A stretch of DNA of 41,598 bases from a candidate division FCPU426 bacterium (lineage in GTDB: Bacteria > Oederibacteriota > PGYV01 > Palsa-1178), in the NCBI GenBank assembly GCA_003159495.1, contig PLPI01000030.1, positions 11,523-53,120 of the forward strand, written 5' to 3'. The notes under the pieces are model-generated. The model saw only the letters and a list, made by a program, of their open reading frames with translations. It had not been told where the DNA came from and ran no database searches. A program made the translations under genes and the position numbers. Of the stretch, positions 1 through 8,800 are shown in pieces (the first letter of the stretch is position 1; the number at the start of each line of letters is the position of its first letter).

Positions 1-61
1 CCATTCCGTTCTTTCTGTCTTCAATTCTTGGTTTTAACTTTTAAATTTTAAATTTTCCAAC

Positions 62-349
62 TCATTCCACTATTGCCAGCACGTCATCCTGGGTCATAAT
101 AAGGTATTCCACGTCGTCGATTTTTATCTCGTTCCCGCCGTATTTGGAATATATAACCTTATCTCCGGCCTTAAGCTCCATGGGGGCCTTTTTTCCGTCA
201 TCGAGGGTTTTCCCGGCGCCCACGGCGATGACCTCGCCTTTAGACGGTTTTTCCTTCGCCGTATCGGGGATTATAATCCCCCCTTTTTTCACTTCCATTT
301 CTTCGAGCGGTTTTACTACAATGTGGTCTCCAAGCGGTTTCAATTTCAT
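62..349 (-). CDS. groES: GroES co-chaperonin (Hsp10)
   Basis: This 95-residue protein has the full length and sequence of a GroES co-chaperonin, the seven-fold lid that caps GroEL during ATP-driven folding in the cytoplasm. It begins MKLKPLGDHIVVKP, followed by the mobile-loop region with GGIIIPDTAKEKP (about residues 23-35), the GEVIAVGAG strand and the YSKYGG(N)E motif near residue 68. The ATG at 349 is preceded by an AAAGGAGG ribosome binding site about ten bases upstream, which fixes the start. It lies 45 bases after dnaK on the same strand and is probably co-transcribed with it. A groEL gene would be expected beyond the left edge but is not in the window. Identification is secure. Confidence 0.97.
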   Translation of the reverse strand: MKLKPLGDHIVVKPLEEMEVKKGGIIIPDTAKEKPSKGEVIAVGAGKTLDDGKKAPMELKAGDKVIYSKYGGNEIKIDDVEYLIMTQDDVLAIVE

Positions 350-394
350 CTTTCTGATGCCTCCTTTGATTCTATTTTTATTTCATTTCTGACA

Positions 395-2329
395 TTATTT
401 CTTTTTCTTTTTTTCCTCGTCGACGACTTCATATTCCGCGTCCACAACATCGTCGCCGCTTTTTTTCTGCTCCTGCCGGGCATCGGGCCCGGGCGACTGT
501 GTTTCCGCTCCCGGCGCGCCCTGCGGGTTTGCCGACTGGTACATCTGCGACGATACCTTGTGCCATTTCTCGGTCAGTTTTTCCGTCTGCTTTTTTATCT
601 CTTCCGCAGGGGCGTTGTTCTTTAACAGCTCCTTGAGCTTGTCCGCCTGTTCCTGAAGCTCTTTTTTATCCGCCTCGGGCACCTTATCCCCGGCGTCTTT
701 CAGGGTTTTTTCGGCCTGATAGGCCAGGCTTTCCGCCTGGTTGCGGGTGTCAACTTCTTCCCTTTTTTTCTTGTCTTCCTCGCTGTGTTTCTCGGCTTCC
801 TTCACTATTTTATCTATCTCGTCCTTGGCAAGCCCCGACGAGGCTGTTATTGTTATCTTCTGTTCCCTTGCGGTGGCCATATCCTTTGCCTGGACGTGAA
901 GTATGCCGTTCGCGTCTATGTCGAATGTAACCTCAACCTGCGGCACGCCCCTCTGTGCCGGCGGTATGCCGTCAAGATGGAACCTGCCTATTGTCTTGTT
1001 TTCATTTGCCATTGAGCGTTCGCCCTGAAGCACGTGTATTTCCACGCTTGTCTGGTTGTCGGAAGCCGTTGAGAAAACCTCCGATTTTTTCGTCGGGATG
1101 GTTGTGTTGCGCTCGATGAGCCTTGTAAATACCCCGCCCAGGGTTTCAATTCCGAGCGAGAGCGGCGTCACGTCGAGCAGAAGCACGTCTTTAACCTCTC
1201 CCTGAAGGACTCCGGCCTGTATTGCGGCGCCCACGGCCACGACTTCATCCGGATTTACACCCTTGTTCGGTTCTTTGCCGAAAAGTTTTTTGACCAGCTC
1301 AACCACCGACGGCATCCTTGTCATTCCGCCGACAAGCACAATTTCGTCTATATCCTTTGCCTCGAGCCCGGCGTCTTTAAGGGCTTTTTTGCACGGCTCA
1401 ACCGTCCTCTCGGTCAGATCCGCAACGAGCTGTTCGAGTTTCGCCCTTGTCAGGGTTACCACGAGATGTTTCGGCCCTGTGGCGTCTGCCGTAATGAACG
1501 GAAGGTTTATTTCCGTCTGGGCGGTCGAGGAGAGTTCTATCTTTGCTTTTTCAGCTGCTTCTTTGAGCCTCTGCAGGACAACCCTGTCGTTGCGCAGTTC
1601 AATCCCGTCCGATTTCTTGAATTCATCTGCGAGCCAGTCTATTATTTTCTGGTCGTAATCGTCCCCGCCGAGGTGCGTGTCGCCGTTCGTGGATTTAACC
1701 TCAAAAACTCCGTCGCCTATTTCAAGTATGGACACGTCAAATGTGCCGCCGCCGAGGTCGTATACTACAATTTTTTCGTTCTTTTTCTTGTCGAGCCCGT
1801 ATGCGAGCGATGCCGCCGTGGGTTCATTGATGATACGCAGCACTTCAAGCCCCGCTATCCTTCCGGCATCTTTTGTGGCCTGCCTCTGCGAGTCGTTGAA
1901 ATAAGCCGGAACAGTGATGACCGCCTGGGTAACTTTTTCCCCCAGGTATGCCTCGGCGTCAGTTTTTAATTTTGAAAGTATCATTGCCGATACTTCGGGC
2001 GGGCTGTAATTCTTTCCTGAAATTTCCACATGTGCGTCGCCGTTTTCCGAAGGAGCAACCTTAAAAGGATATTTTTTTGCCTCCTCGGTCACTTCGGAGA
2101 ACTTCCTGCCCATAAATCTTTTTATGGAAAAAATAGTGTGCTCGGGGTTTGCCACAGCCTGCCTTTTTCCCGGAAGCCCGACAACCCTTTCACCCGTCTT
2201 TGTAAATCCGACCACTGACGGCGTGGTCCTGTTCCCCTCTGAATTTACGATAACTTTTGGCTCTCTGCCCTCCATCACCGCAACGCAGGAGTTTGTAGTT
2301 CCCAAATCGATTCCTATTACTTTTGCCAT
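395..2329 (-). CDS. dnaK: DnaK molecular chaperone (Hsp70)
   Basis: This 644-residue protein is a standard-length DnaK, the ATP-dependent Hsp70 chaperone of the cytoplasm. Visible landmarks are the N-terminal phosphate loop [14 protein letters not shown], the second phosphate motif [14 protein letters not shown], the adenosine motif [10 protein letters not shown], the interdomain linker [15 protein letters not shown], a substrate-binding beta domain, a helical lid rich in Lys/Glu, and the C-terminal [14 protein letters not shown] tail. The frame is open eight codons further upstream (to 2353). The ATG at 2329 is preferred because an AAAGGAG site lies about nine bases before it and the protein then begins [10 protein letters not shown] like its homologues. 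No grpE, dnaJ or hrcA adjoins it; groES follows it instead. Downstream lysines at the extreme C-terminus are a minor oddity. Confidence 0.97.
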   Translation of the reverse strand: MAKVIGIDLGTTNSCVAVMEGREPKVIVNSEGNRTTPSVVGFTKTGERVVGLPGKRQAVANPEHTIFSIKRFMGRKFSEVTEEAKKYPFKVAPSENGDAHVEISGKNYSPPEVSAMILSKLKTDAEAYLGEKVTQAVITVPAYFNDSQRQATKDAGRIAGLEVLRIINEPTAASLAYGLDKKKNEKIVVYDLGGGTFDVSILEIGDGVFEVKSTNGDTHLGGDDYDQKIIDWLADEFKKSDGIELRNDRVVLQRLKEAAEKAKIELSSTAQTEINLPFITADATGPKHLVVTLTRAKLEQLVADLTERTVEPCKKALKDAGLEAKDIDEIVLVGGMTRMPSVVELVKKLFGKEPNKGVNPDEVVAVGAAIQAGVLQGEVKDVLLLDVTPLSLGIETLGGVFTRLIERNTTIPTKKSEVFSTASDNQTSVEIHVLQGERSMANENKTIGRFHLDGIPPAQRGVPQVEVTFDIDANGILHVQAKDMATAREQKITITASSGLAKDEIDKIVKEAEKHSEEDKKKREEVDTRNQAESLAYQAEKTLKDAGDKVPEADKKELQEQADKLKELLKNNAPAEEIKKQTEKLTEKWHKVSSQMYQSANPQGAPGAETQSPGPDARQEQKKSGDDVVDAEYEVVDEEKKKKK

Positions 2330-2388
2330 ATGCACCATCTCCTTTGCTTTCAATATATTATTTAATTTTTAACTTCATCATTCATAGG

Positions 2389-2419
2389 TATATAAAGCAA
2401 TAGGCGTGCCAATAGGCAA
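2389..2419 (-). promoter_or_regulatory. possible promoter of dnaK-groES
   Basis: On the minus strand a TTGCCT hexamer (2414-2419) and a TTGGCA hexamer (2407-2412) lie upstream of TATATA (2389-2394). The TTGCCT-TATATA spacing is 19, longer than ideal, so this is only a candidate sigma70-type promoter. I saw no CIRCE inverted repeat in 2330-2516. Confidence 0.3.
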
Positions 2420-2472
2420 AATCCTTATTTCATTGATGTTTTTTAGGGTGGAATGTTTGTGAGTGTTTTAAT

Positions 2473-2492
2473 ATGAAACGCTTGTGTTTCAT
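2473..2492. other. perfect 7-bp inverted repeat between the sulfatase-like gene and dnaK
   Basis: ATGAAAC (2473-2479) and GTTTCAT (2486-2492) form a perfect inverted repeat with a six-base gap, 25 bases beyond the stop codon of the sulfatase-like gene and upstream of dnaK. There is no T-run after the stem on the minus strand, so it is not a convincing intrinsic terminator. It could be an operator for dnaK or a weak 3'-end hairpin. Confidence 0.3.
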
Positions 2493-2516
2493 GCTTCTGT
2501 TTCAAAACAATACAGT

Positions 2517-4103
2517 TTATTGCGTATCTTTTGTCTTATCTATAAAATCAAAGGGCTTTGACCATCTGCAGAAGTATGATTTATCCGGAAGAAGCCCGAT
2601 TTTTTCATTGAAATACGATTTAAGGATTATCCTGAAATTATTTACAGGCGATATGGAAGGATAAAGAAGTTTGGCCCCGTCCCCCGGCATATAATATGCC
2701 AGAAATATGGAGAGCCTCTCCCCGAAATCGGTCTTGGAAAGGTCCTCCCAGTCAAGGTTCGCCCCGTCCCCGTGGTCGCCGTGTATGATAATAATAGAAT
2801 TACTTTTCATCTTTTCTTTGAGCCTTTTCACCGTCTGAAGTATCATTTTGTCGACGAACATAACCTGTTGCCCGTATTCGGTTATATATTCATCATGCGG
2901 TACGCCGCAGTGGTCCCCGTCGGATAGGTCAATGGGCCCCGTGTTTTTCACATCATTGCCGTTTTTGTCAAAAATAAAGGGCGGATGAGGGCAAACTATA
3001 TAATCGAGCACAAACTTCGGCGAAGGCATAGCAGCCGCTTCCGGCAGTTCGTTAAAATCATAGAGTATGGTTTTTCTTTCGGCGGCGTATTCCGGCGGCT
3101 CGCCGTTGCCAAGCGCTGCCATAATCCCGGAAAATGCCGTGGTCCTTGAAAGTATCTGCTCAAACTCCGTGGGATTTATCCCGGACGGCCTCATTATAAT
3201 ATCCGCCCCCGCCTTCATGGCGTTGGTGGTAAAAGCGCTCGGAAAAATAATGAAGGTGTAGCCTTTGTCCTTAAGGTACTGAATGCCTTTCTTGGCCTTG
3301 ATATCGTCTTTTAGCACCACAAGGTCGCCGGAGTTTTTATCAAGTTTGTTTATCGTGTCAAGATAGTCATAATTCAAAAAGGAGGCAAAGCTTAAAAGCG
3401 TGGCCGGATAATTTGAATGCGCCTTTTCGGGAATATAAAACCCCATTGCCTTAAGCTGGTTTTTAAAATCCGTATCGTCGTAACCGAAGACTTTTTTTAA
3501 ATAATCCGAGCGCGAGTGGGCGTCGACGACAATATAATAAATATCCGGATAATTTTCGTCCGCAACGGCCGGCGCCGCTGCCAGTCCGGCCGGCATATCC
3601 TGTTTTTCATGTGTTATGACGCTCATGGCCGACTGCACGCCGAGCAGGAAAACCAGCGAAAAAGTTACATAGTTCACCCACATATTGAGTTCTTTCATCT
3701 GTCCGGCTTCTTTTTTTCCTGTTTTAAGTATGACAAATACCGCGGCTCCGGCAATCAGCAGTGTCGCGGGAAGCAGAAAATAATGGCCGTGGACCCCGGC
3801 GTTCTTCCCCAGCAGCCCGTATATGCGGCCGTAGGAAAAAAACCACAGTATTATTATCGACGACGTAAACCCGGCTTTAATGACGTTCCTTACCGCCGCC
3901 AGGGAGGCCGCAAATATAAGCGCCGCCAGCAATACGGCCGCGGCCGCCGATGGAAGCAGGGCAGAAAAGTACATTTCTTTGGAATTAACAGTATAAAGGA
4001 AGATTACCGGAAAGAATGCCAGAAAAAGCACATGCAGGGGGAGCGCGGATGCGTCAAATTTATTTTTGGCCGGGATACGCGCGGTTTTTTTTCTCTTTGC
4101 CAT
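2517..4103 (-). CDS. membrane-anchored sulfatase-like (alkaline phosphatase superfamily) hydrolase/transferase
   Basis: This 528-residue protein has about five hydrophobic segments in residues 22-165, followed by an exported catalytic domain of the alkaline phosphatase/sulfatase fold. Visible landmarks are PDIYYIVVDAHSRSDY (D194 a likely metal ligand), SNYPATLLSFASFLN (230-244, T235 the candidate nucleophile), CPHPPFIFD (371-379) and the second metal site IIIIHGDHGDG (437-447). There is no Cys-x-Pro-x-Arg sulfatase signature, so a phospho- or glycerophosphotransferase-like reaction on an envelope glycan is as likely as sulfate-ester hydrolysis. The ATG at 4103 lies three bases after the methyltransferase stop, and a GAGGGGGG site overlaps the end of that gene, so the two are translationally coupled. 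The substrate cannot be read from sequence. Confidence 0.8.
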   Translation of the reverse strand: MAKRKKTARIPAKNKFDASALPLHVLFLAFFPVIFLYTVNSKEMYFSALLPSAAAAVLLAALIFAASLAAVRNVIKAGFTSSIIILWFFSYGRIYGLLGKNAGVHGHYFLLPATLLIAGAAVFVILKTGKKEAGQMKELNMWVNYVTFSLVFLLGVQSAMSVITHEKQDMPAGLAAAPAVADENYPDIYYIVVDAHSRSDYLKKVFGYDDTDFKNQLKAMGFYIPEKAHSNYPATLLSFASFLNYDYLDTINKLDKNSGDLVVLKDDIKAKKGIQYLKDKGYTFIIFPSAFTTNAMKAGADIIMRPSGINPTEFEQILSRTTAFSGIMAALGNGEPPEYAAERKTILYDFNELPEAAAMPSPKFVLDYIVCPHPPFIFDKNGNDVKNTGPIDLSDGDHCGVPHDEYITEYGQQVMFVDKMILQTVKRLKEKMKSNSIIIIHGDHGDGANLDWEDLSKTDFGERLSIFLAYYMPGDGAKLLYPSISPVNNFRIILKSYFNEKIGLLPDKSYFCRWSKPFDFIDKTKDTQ

Positions 4104-4106
4104 AAC

Positions 4107-5468
4107 TTATTCCCCCCTCATAAGGTAAATAACCCTGCCGCTGCCGGCTATTTTTTCCTGTTTTATGATTTCAAATTTTTTCTCAAATTCCCTTATAAAG
4201 TTTTCCCCGCTGTATCCGGTAAAAATGTCCTCCCTGGAAAAAAGGAGCCGTTTTACCTGCGAATCTTCGCGCGGCACAAATTCAATTATAAGGTTTTTGG
4301 CGATCCTTGCAAAAAATGATACCGCCTTTTCCATCGGTATATTTGCGGCTATACACAGGTGGTGGATCAAAGCCAGCGCCATGACGCATCCCGCCGTGCC
4401 GCGCCGCGCCGCCCGCATCCTTTCATTATTATCCCATCCAATATCAGGCGAAGGGTTTGTCAAATCATAAACCAGCGGCAGAAGGTTCGTTTCCTTTTCA
4501 GAGACGGCCTGCGCGTAATTTTTTGCGGCTGCTCCGTAATCCGAGTCGAAAGCTACGGTATAATTGTTTTTTTGCGACGCTATCCTGGAAAAAATACCCG
4601 TATTGGCCCCCAGGTCCCATACCAGCTCCTGCCTGCCCGCCATATCGAGCATTTCCGAAACCGTCTTTTTTTTGTCCTCAAAACCTTCTTTCGAATAATT
4701 ATTGTCCACATAATAATCATTCCACTGCGTGGAAACCGGGGGCGGCTTTAACCCCCTGACAGCGGATTCAAGGCTGTCGATAAGGGCCAGCAGGCCAAAC
4801 TTTGATACTTTCATCCCGCCGAGGTTTACTTTCCGGTTATCCGCGTGGCTGACGCGGCTGGCCGCGTGCATGTGTATGTGCGCCAGTATCACGGGGTTGA
4901 GCCTGGAAGATACGGGAAGCATTTTTGCGGCCAGATCCAGCGGTATCCCGTCCGCGTATTCAACCGCCATTTTCCCCAGCCTGGAATCCTTATATGACAT
5001 CAGTGCAAGCGGGGCGAGAAAATGGGAACAGAACTGCCCGTATGCCACCCAGGGCCTGCCCGGAATATGTTTTTCAAATGACAGTGTGTCTATAAATACG
5101 GGAGAATAACCTGTGAACTGTACGTTATACGCACTGGCATCTTTTAAAGACATACCCTTTTCAAGGGCCCTCTTTTGTATATCAAGCGTCAACAACGCCG
5201 CCGCCCTGTATTGTTCAAAACACCATTCATACGGGTATGAAATAAAAGGGATTTTTTCGGGTTTCAGGGTTTTATAGGCGCCCGGCATTGTTTCAGCCAC
5301 GGTGTGGCTTGCCAGGAGTTTTTCATCCGTTAACTGCGCGTATAACCCGCTGGATAAAAGCATCTCATAATTCCCGGCGTAAGATTGGTTTACCTGCCTG
5401 AAGATATCATTCCCCTCCGAATAAACAAACCCCGAAGGGTCCCTGAAGGAAGATCCGTTTACATCCAC
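4107..5468 (-). CDS. NoeA-like protein with C-terminal SAM-dependent methyltransferase domain
   Basis: This 453-residue protein has two parts. The N-terminal half carries the run FRDPSGFVY, the strongly conserved-looking IPFISYPYEW (73-82), SLKDASAYNVQF (107-118), FIDTLSF (125-131) and PWVAYGQFC (139-147), which I associate with the NoeA nodulation-protein/methyltransferase family. The C-terminal half is a class I SAM-dependent methyltransferase with motif I VWDLGANTG (283-291), an acidic strand end near D308-D310, an ALIHHL segment (366-371) and an EFVPREDSQ segment (396-404). The start is a GTG at 5468, five bases after the stop of the small membrane gene and without a clear Shine-Dalgarno site, which suggests coupling. 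Together with its neighbours it probably acts on a surface glycan. The acceptor substrate is unknown. Confidence 0.75.
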   Translation of the reverse strand: MDVNGSSFRDPSGFVYSEGNDIFRQVNQSYAGNYEMLLSSGLYAQLTDEKLLASHTVAETMPGAYKTLKPEKIPFISYPYEWCFEQYRAAALLTLDIQKRALEKGMSLKDASAYNVQFTGYSPVFIDTLSFEKHIPGRPWVAYGQFCSHFLAPLALMSYKDSRLGKMAVEYADGIPLDLAAKMLPVSSRLNPVILAHIHMHAASRVSHADNRKVNLGGMKVSKFGLLALIDSLESAVRGLKPPPVSTQWNDYYVDNNYSKEGFEDKKKTVSEMLDMAGRQELVWDLGANTGIFSRIASQKNNYTVAFDSDYGAAAKNYAQAVSEKETNLLPLVYDLTNPSPDIGWDNNERMRAARRGTAGCVMALALIHHLCIAANIPMEKAVSFFARIAKNLIIEFVPREDSQVKRLLFSREDIFTGYSGENFIREFEKKFEIIKQEKIAGSGRVIYLMRGE

Positions 5469-5473
5469 GGCCG

Positions 5474-5698
5474 TCAGCGGTTCTTTGTTTTTCCGAATTT
5501 GTCGGAAAAGAATTTTACTATATTCTTCCAGAAAACTTTTATCCCGAATATCGCGCCGGCGGCAACCGTAACTATAACCTGGAATATGTAGCTTCCTGTG
5601 CCGGGGTCTATATAGGCCATAAGGCTGCCGCTGTAAAATAAAAGCACGCCCAGAGCCATCGCAATAACGCTTATTTTCCTGATGATGTTGTTTGTCAT
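5474..5698 (-). CDS. small YIDPGTGS-motif membrane protein
   Basis: This 74-residue protein has two hydrophobic segments flanking the motif AYIDPGTGSYIFQV and ends in a basic tail (FFSDKFGKTKNR). I recall small proteins with this YIDPGTGS signature beside NoeA-like methyltransferases and sulfatase-fold genes, which is the arrangement here; their biochemical role is not known to me. The frame is open to an ATG at 5704. I chose the second ATG (5698) because a TTGATT-N17-TATATT promoter ends only about nine bases before it, so the predicted transcript would begin at or near this codon. Neither ATG has a recognisable ribosome binding site. It is the first gene of the three-gene cassette. Confidence 0.7.
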   Translation of the reverse strand: MTNNIIRKISVIAMALGVLLFYSGSLMAYIDPGTGSYIFQVIVTVAAGAIFGIKVFWKNIVKFFSDKFGKTKNR

Positions 5699-5706
5699 AT
5701 ACATAT

Positions 5707-5735
5707 AATATAGGATTAATCCGTGATTAAATCAA
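5707..5735 (-). promoter_or_regulatory. promoter of the small membrane/methyltransferase/sulfatase cassette
   Basis: On the minus strand TTGATT (5730-5735) and TATATT (5707-5712) are separated by exactly 17 bases, a good sigma70-type match. The expected transcription start is around 5698-5700, which coincides with the second ATG of the small membrane gene and predicts a leaderless message. Confidence 0.6.
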
Positions 5736-5780
5736 GTTTTAAAAATTTTCAGGCCCCCGCGAATCCGGCTGTGAACGAAT

Positions 5781-5837
5781 TTACAGCCTCTTGTACTCAT
5801 CGTACCATCCGCCTTTTGCAGTTTTATGCAGAATCAC
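5781..5837 (-). pseudogene. possible orphan C-terminal coding remnant
   Basis: Just past the glycosidase stop, in another minus-strand frame, an open stretch ends in a TAA at 5781. It reads VILHKTAKGGWYDEYKRL and could start at GTG 5837. The composition and the GGWYDEYKRL ending look like a genuine protein C-terminus rather than noise. There is no matching upstream coding sequence, because the frame runs back into the glycosidase gene. It may be the tail of a lost gene or a chance open frame. Confidence 0.25.
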
Positions 5838-8800
5838 CTTATAATTGCAATTTTCCCTTTTTTTACATCGGAGCCGTTTGAAATAACATATATATAAATT
5901 CCCGCCGATAAGGAGGAACTTTTTGGCCGCCCCGTTATGGCCACACACATAGTCCCGCCGGTATTATCGCTTTCATCCGAATAAACAAGGCTGCCATCAA
6001 TGTCGTAAATGGCCAGCTTCGCGTGGTTTGTAAGCCTGTAAAAACATATATTATTATCCCCGGCATTCCGGTTAAATGCCGTTGGGTATACATAAATATT
6101 GTCCAGATTGCCCGCCGCGGTATCCGCCGGAGCGGTTGCGGTTGCCGTCGGGGTCTGCGTCGCCGTTGCGGCAGGCGTGGATGTTTGTGTTGCCGCGGGA
6201 GTTACAAAAACAGTCAGTGTCGGTGAAGGCGTGGCAGTAGGCGTGTTTTTATAAAATCCCACGTAATCAACATCCAGTTCCCTGTAGGCGCTGCTTCCCG
6301 AATATGCCCCTCCCGGCTGAAACTGCAGGGCCTCTATGTTTTTTGCCGTCCATGTGCCGGTCTGCGCCCCAAATGTGGCATGTGTCAGCGATGAAAAAGG
6401 TATCGTGTAATATACCCATCCGGTGGTATCCGGAATATTCACCCCGTAATTTGAATCCGGCATGTCGCTCTGTACGAATCCCAGCCTTCCTGTGGCGCCG
6501 TCTCCCCTGTAATAGAAAAATACCCCGTCATACATCGAAATATCCGTACCCGTCCAGTTTGGATTGAGCGGACAGCTTACACCGAAACCCCAGCTGTTGT
6601 TTACAACTGTACCGGTTATATCCACATGGCATGAGGAACCCGCCGCGCCTAGTCCGTCACAGGTCATGCCGTTTAAAACCGACGGGTAACTTGAAATGGT
6701 GTCGCCGTAAATTTCCCAGTTGCCGCCCCAGTAATTACGCACCCCGGCATGCTCGCAGTCATCCACCAGCACGCCCCCGTTTGGAAGCGCTGTTGGGGCC
6801 GGCGTTGATGTGGGCAGCATAGTCGGCGTTGATGAAGGCACGAGCGTCGCCTGCGAAGCGTCGTACATGGTTATCATTTTTATGGAATAAGGCTCCACGC
6901 TGTAGGTAAAATTATTTGAAACTCCGGCAAGCGGCGAATGTTCCGGAGGGTTGTCGGGCGATGCGTAGGACTGGGAGCCGTTTGCCACCCATGAATAATC
7001 GCCTGTATCGTATGAAGCAAGGTCGGCGGACGCCATAGGCGTAAAGCCGTTTATCGTTATGGACGCGGTTACCGTGTTTGAGTTGTCCGTATTTACGAGG
7101 GCAAGCGATAGTTTCCTGTCGCCCCTCCTGTTTGCGTAGACCTTAAGCGCCCCGTAGTCCGATGATGCCGCAACAATCGTATTGCCGAAAGAATCTCCTG
7201 CTGAAAAATCATTATAGAGCATATCCAGTGCGTAAAATGATGAACGCGGCTGGTACATTTTGCCCTGCAGTGATCCGGAGAGCCCCCCGCCTTCAAGGTA
7301 TCCGAAATCGGAAAATATTGTCTTGTCGTTCTGGCCGGGCCCCGGCGTCCCGAAAGTCACAAAAAAACAGGTGTAATCCCCGCCGTTTTTTAAATAATTA
7401 AGAAGAAACGAGGATACAAACAGGGAATTGTAAAAATGGTCGGTAAACCCGCTGTCAATGCCGTCATTGCATTCGGTCAGGTAGGTTTTTACCTGCGCCG
7501 GATTTGGGCAGCGGTTATTTACCCATGTTTTTAAAAGCGGCAGGTCGTTGTTCCACAGATCCACCTGCCCGAGCGCCACGGATTCGGAAGCAGGTTCATA
7601 TGTGGGGTATTTATGAACCGAAATGCCCTTAAAATTCGCCAGTATGTCGCTTCTTCCGGCGTTCGCGATATATTTAAGGAAAGTATCAATGTAATAATCG
7701 CTCCCAGCAGGATTGTTGGAGGCGTTCATTGTAATGTTGCACGGGTCGGTTACGGAATTAAACTGCGGGACTATGCTGATGGTATTGTCAACCGCTATCA
7801 TGGCGTCGTAAAACATAATATACCGCCTTGCGTAGGCCCCGGGAAGAGACGGCCCGCCAGCCTCCCAGTTGCCGGCGTTCTCATTTCCTATTTCCCAGTT
7901 CTTGATGGCGTATCCCCTGTTTACATTCGCGTAATAGACCCAGTCCGCGGCTTCCTGCGTCGTGCCTGTGTAAAAATTGATCGTTATAAGCGGAGTTGCC
8001 GCCGGCGTCATGGACTTACAGGCCGACATGAACTCCTCAAAATCCATTGTGTCCGCTATCTGAAAATTATCTCCGAGCGCCACCGATGACGATACGGACG
8101 GCGTCTGGCCTACATCCGCCTCATTTTTTGTTATCTGCGTAGTTCCATTATAAACCCTTATTTCATTTATCGCGTACTGGTTGTGCGTACTCGAGGATGA
8201 TAACATCAGTATCCTGACATATTTTGCCGTCACTGAATTGAAATTTACGGTTGTTTCGCCCCCGGATCCCGTCACGGTTCCTGCCGAGGTATCGGTCCAC
8301 GCGGTGTCATTATATAACCACTGCCCCAGCCCGTTCCAGTTGCCGTTGCTGTACTGCACTTTGAACTGCGCGGCATAAGGCACTGCCCAGTCTATAACAA
8401 TGCTGTTAAAAGGGACGCCCGCGTAAGCGGCTGTTTCAACATCAAGATATATCCACTGTTCAAACGGGTCGTCGGGATAGGACATCCAGTTTGTGGCCAG
8501 GTTGCCGTCGGTAACCATGGCCCATTTTCCGTATCCCGCCGACAGGGAACCCCTGTGTGCTGAAAGGTTATAAAATCCGCGGGAAAAAGATGTTACATCC
8601 GGGCTGCCGGTATTGTTCCATATCTTGTTTGAATCGTAGGTTCCATTTCCGTTCCAGTGGTATTCGTTGGAATTTGAGCCCCCGGGAAAACGTAAAAAAC
8701 GCGTCCCTGCCTGCTGAAAGCGGTAGATGTTGGCCTTATAAAGTGAATAATCGCACCACTCGCCGAGGAAATTTATGCCGAACGCCGAATCGCGCTGGTA

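Noticed and set aside
3516-4319. A 267-codon open frame on the plus strand opposite the sulfatase-like and methyltransferase genes
   Set aside because: It lies antisense to two recognisable genes, has odd Arg/Lys/Phe-rich composition, and has no ribosome binding site or family motif.
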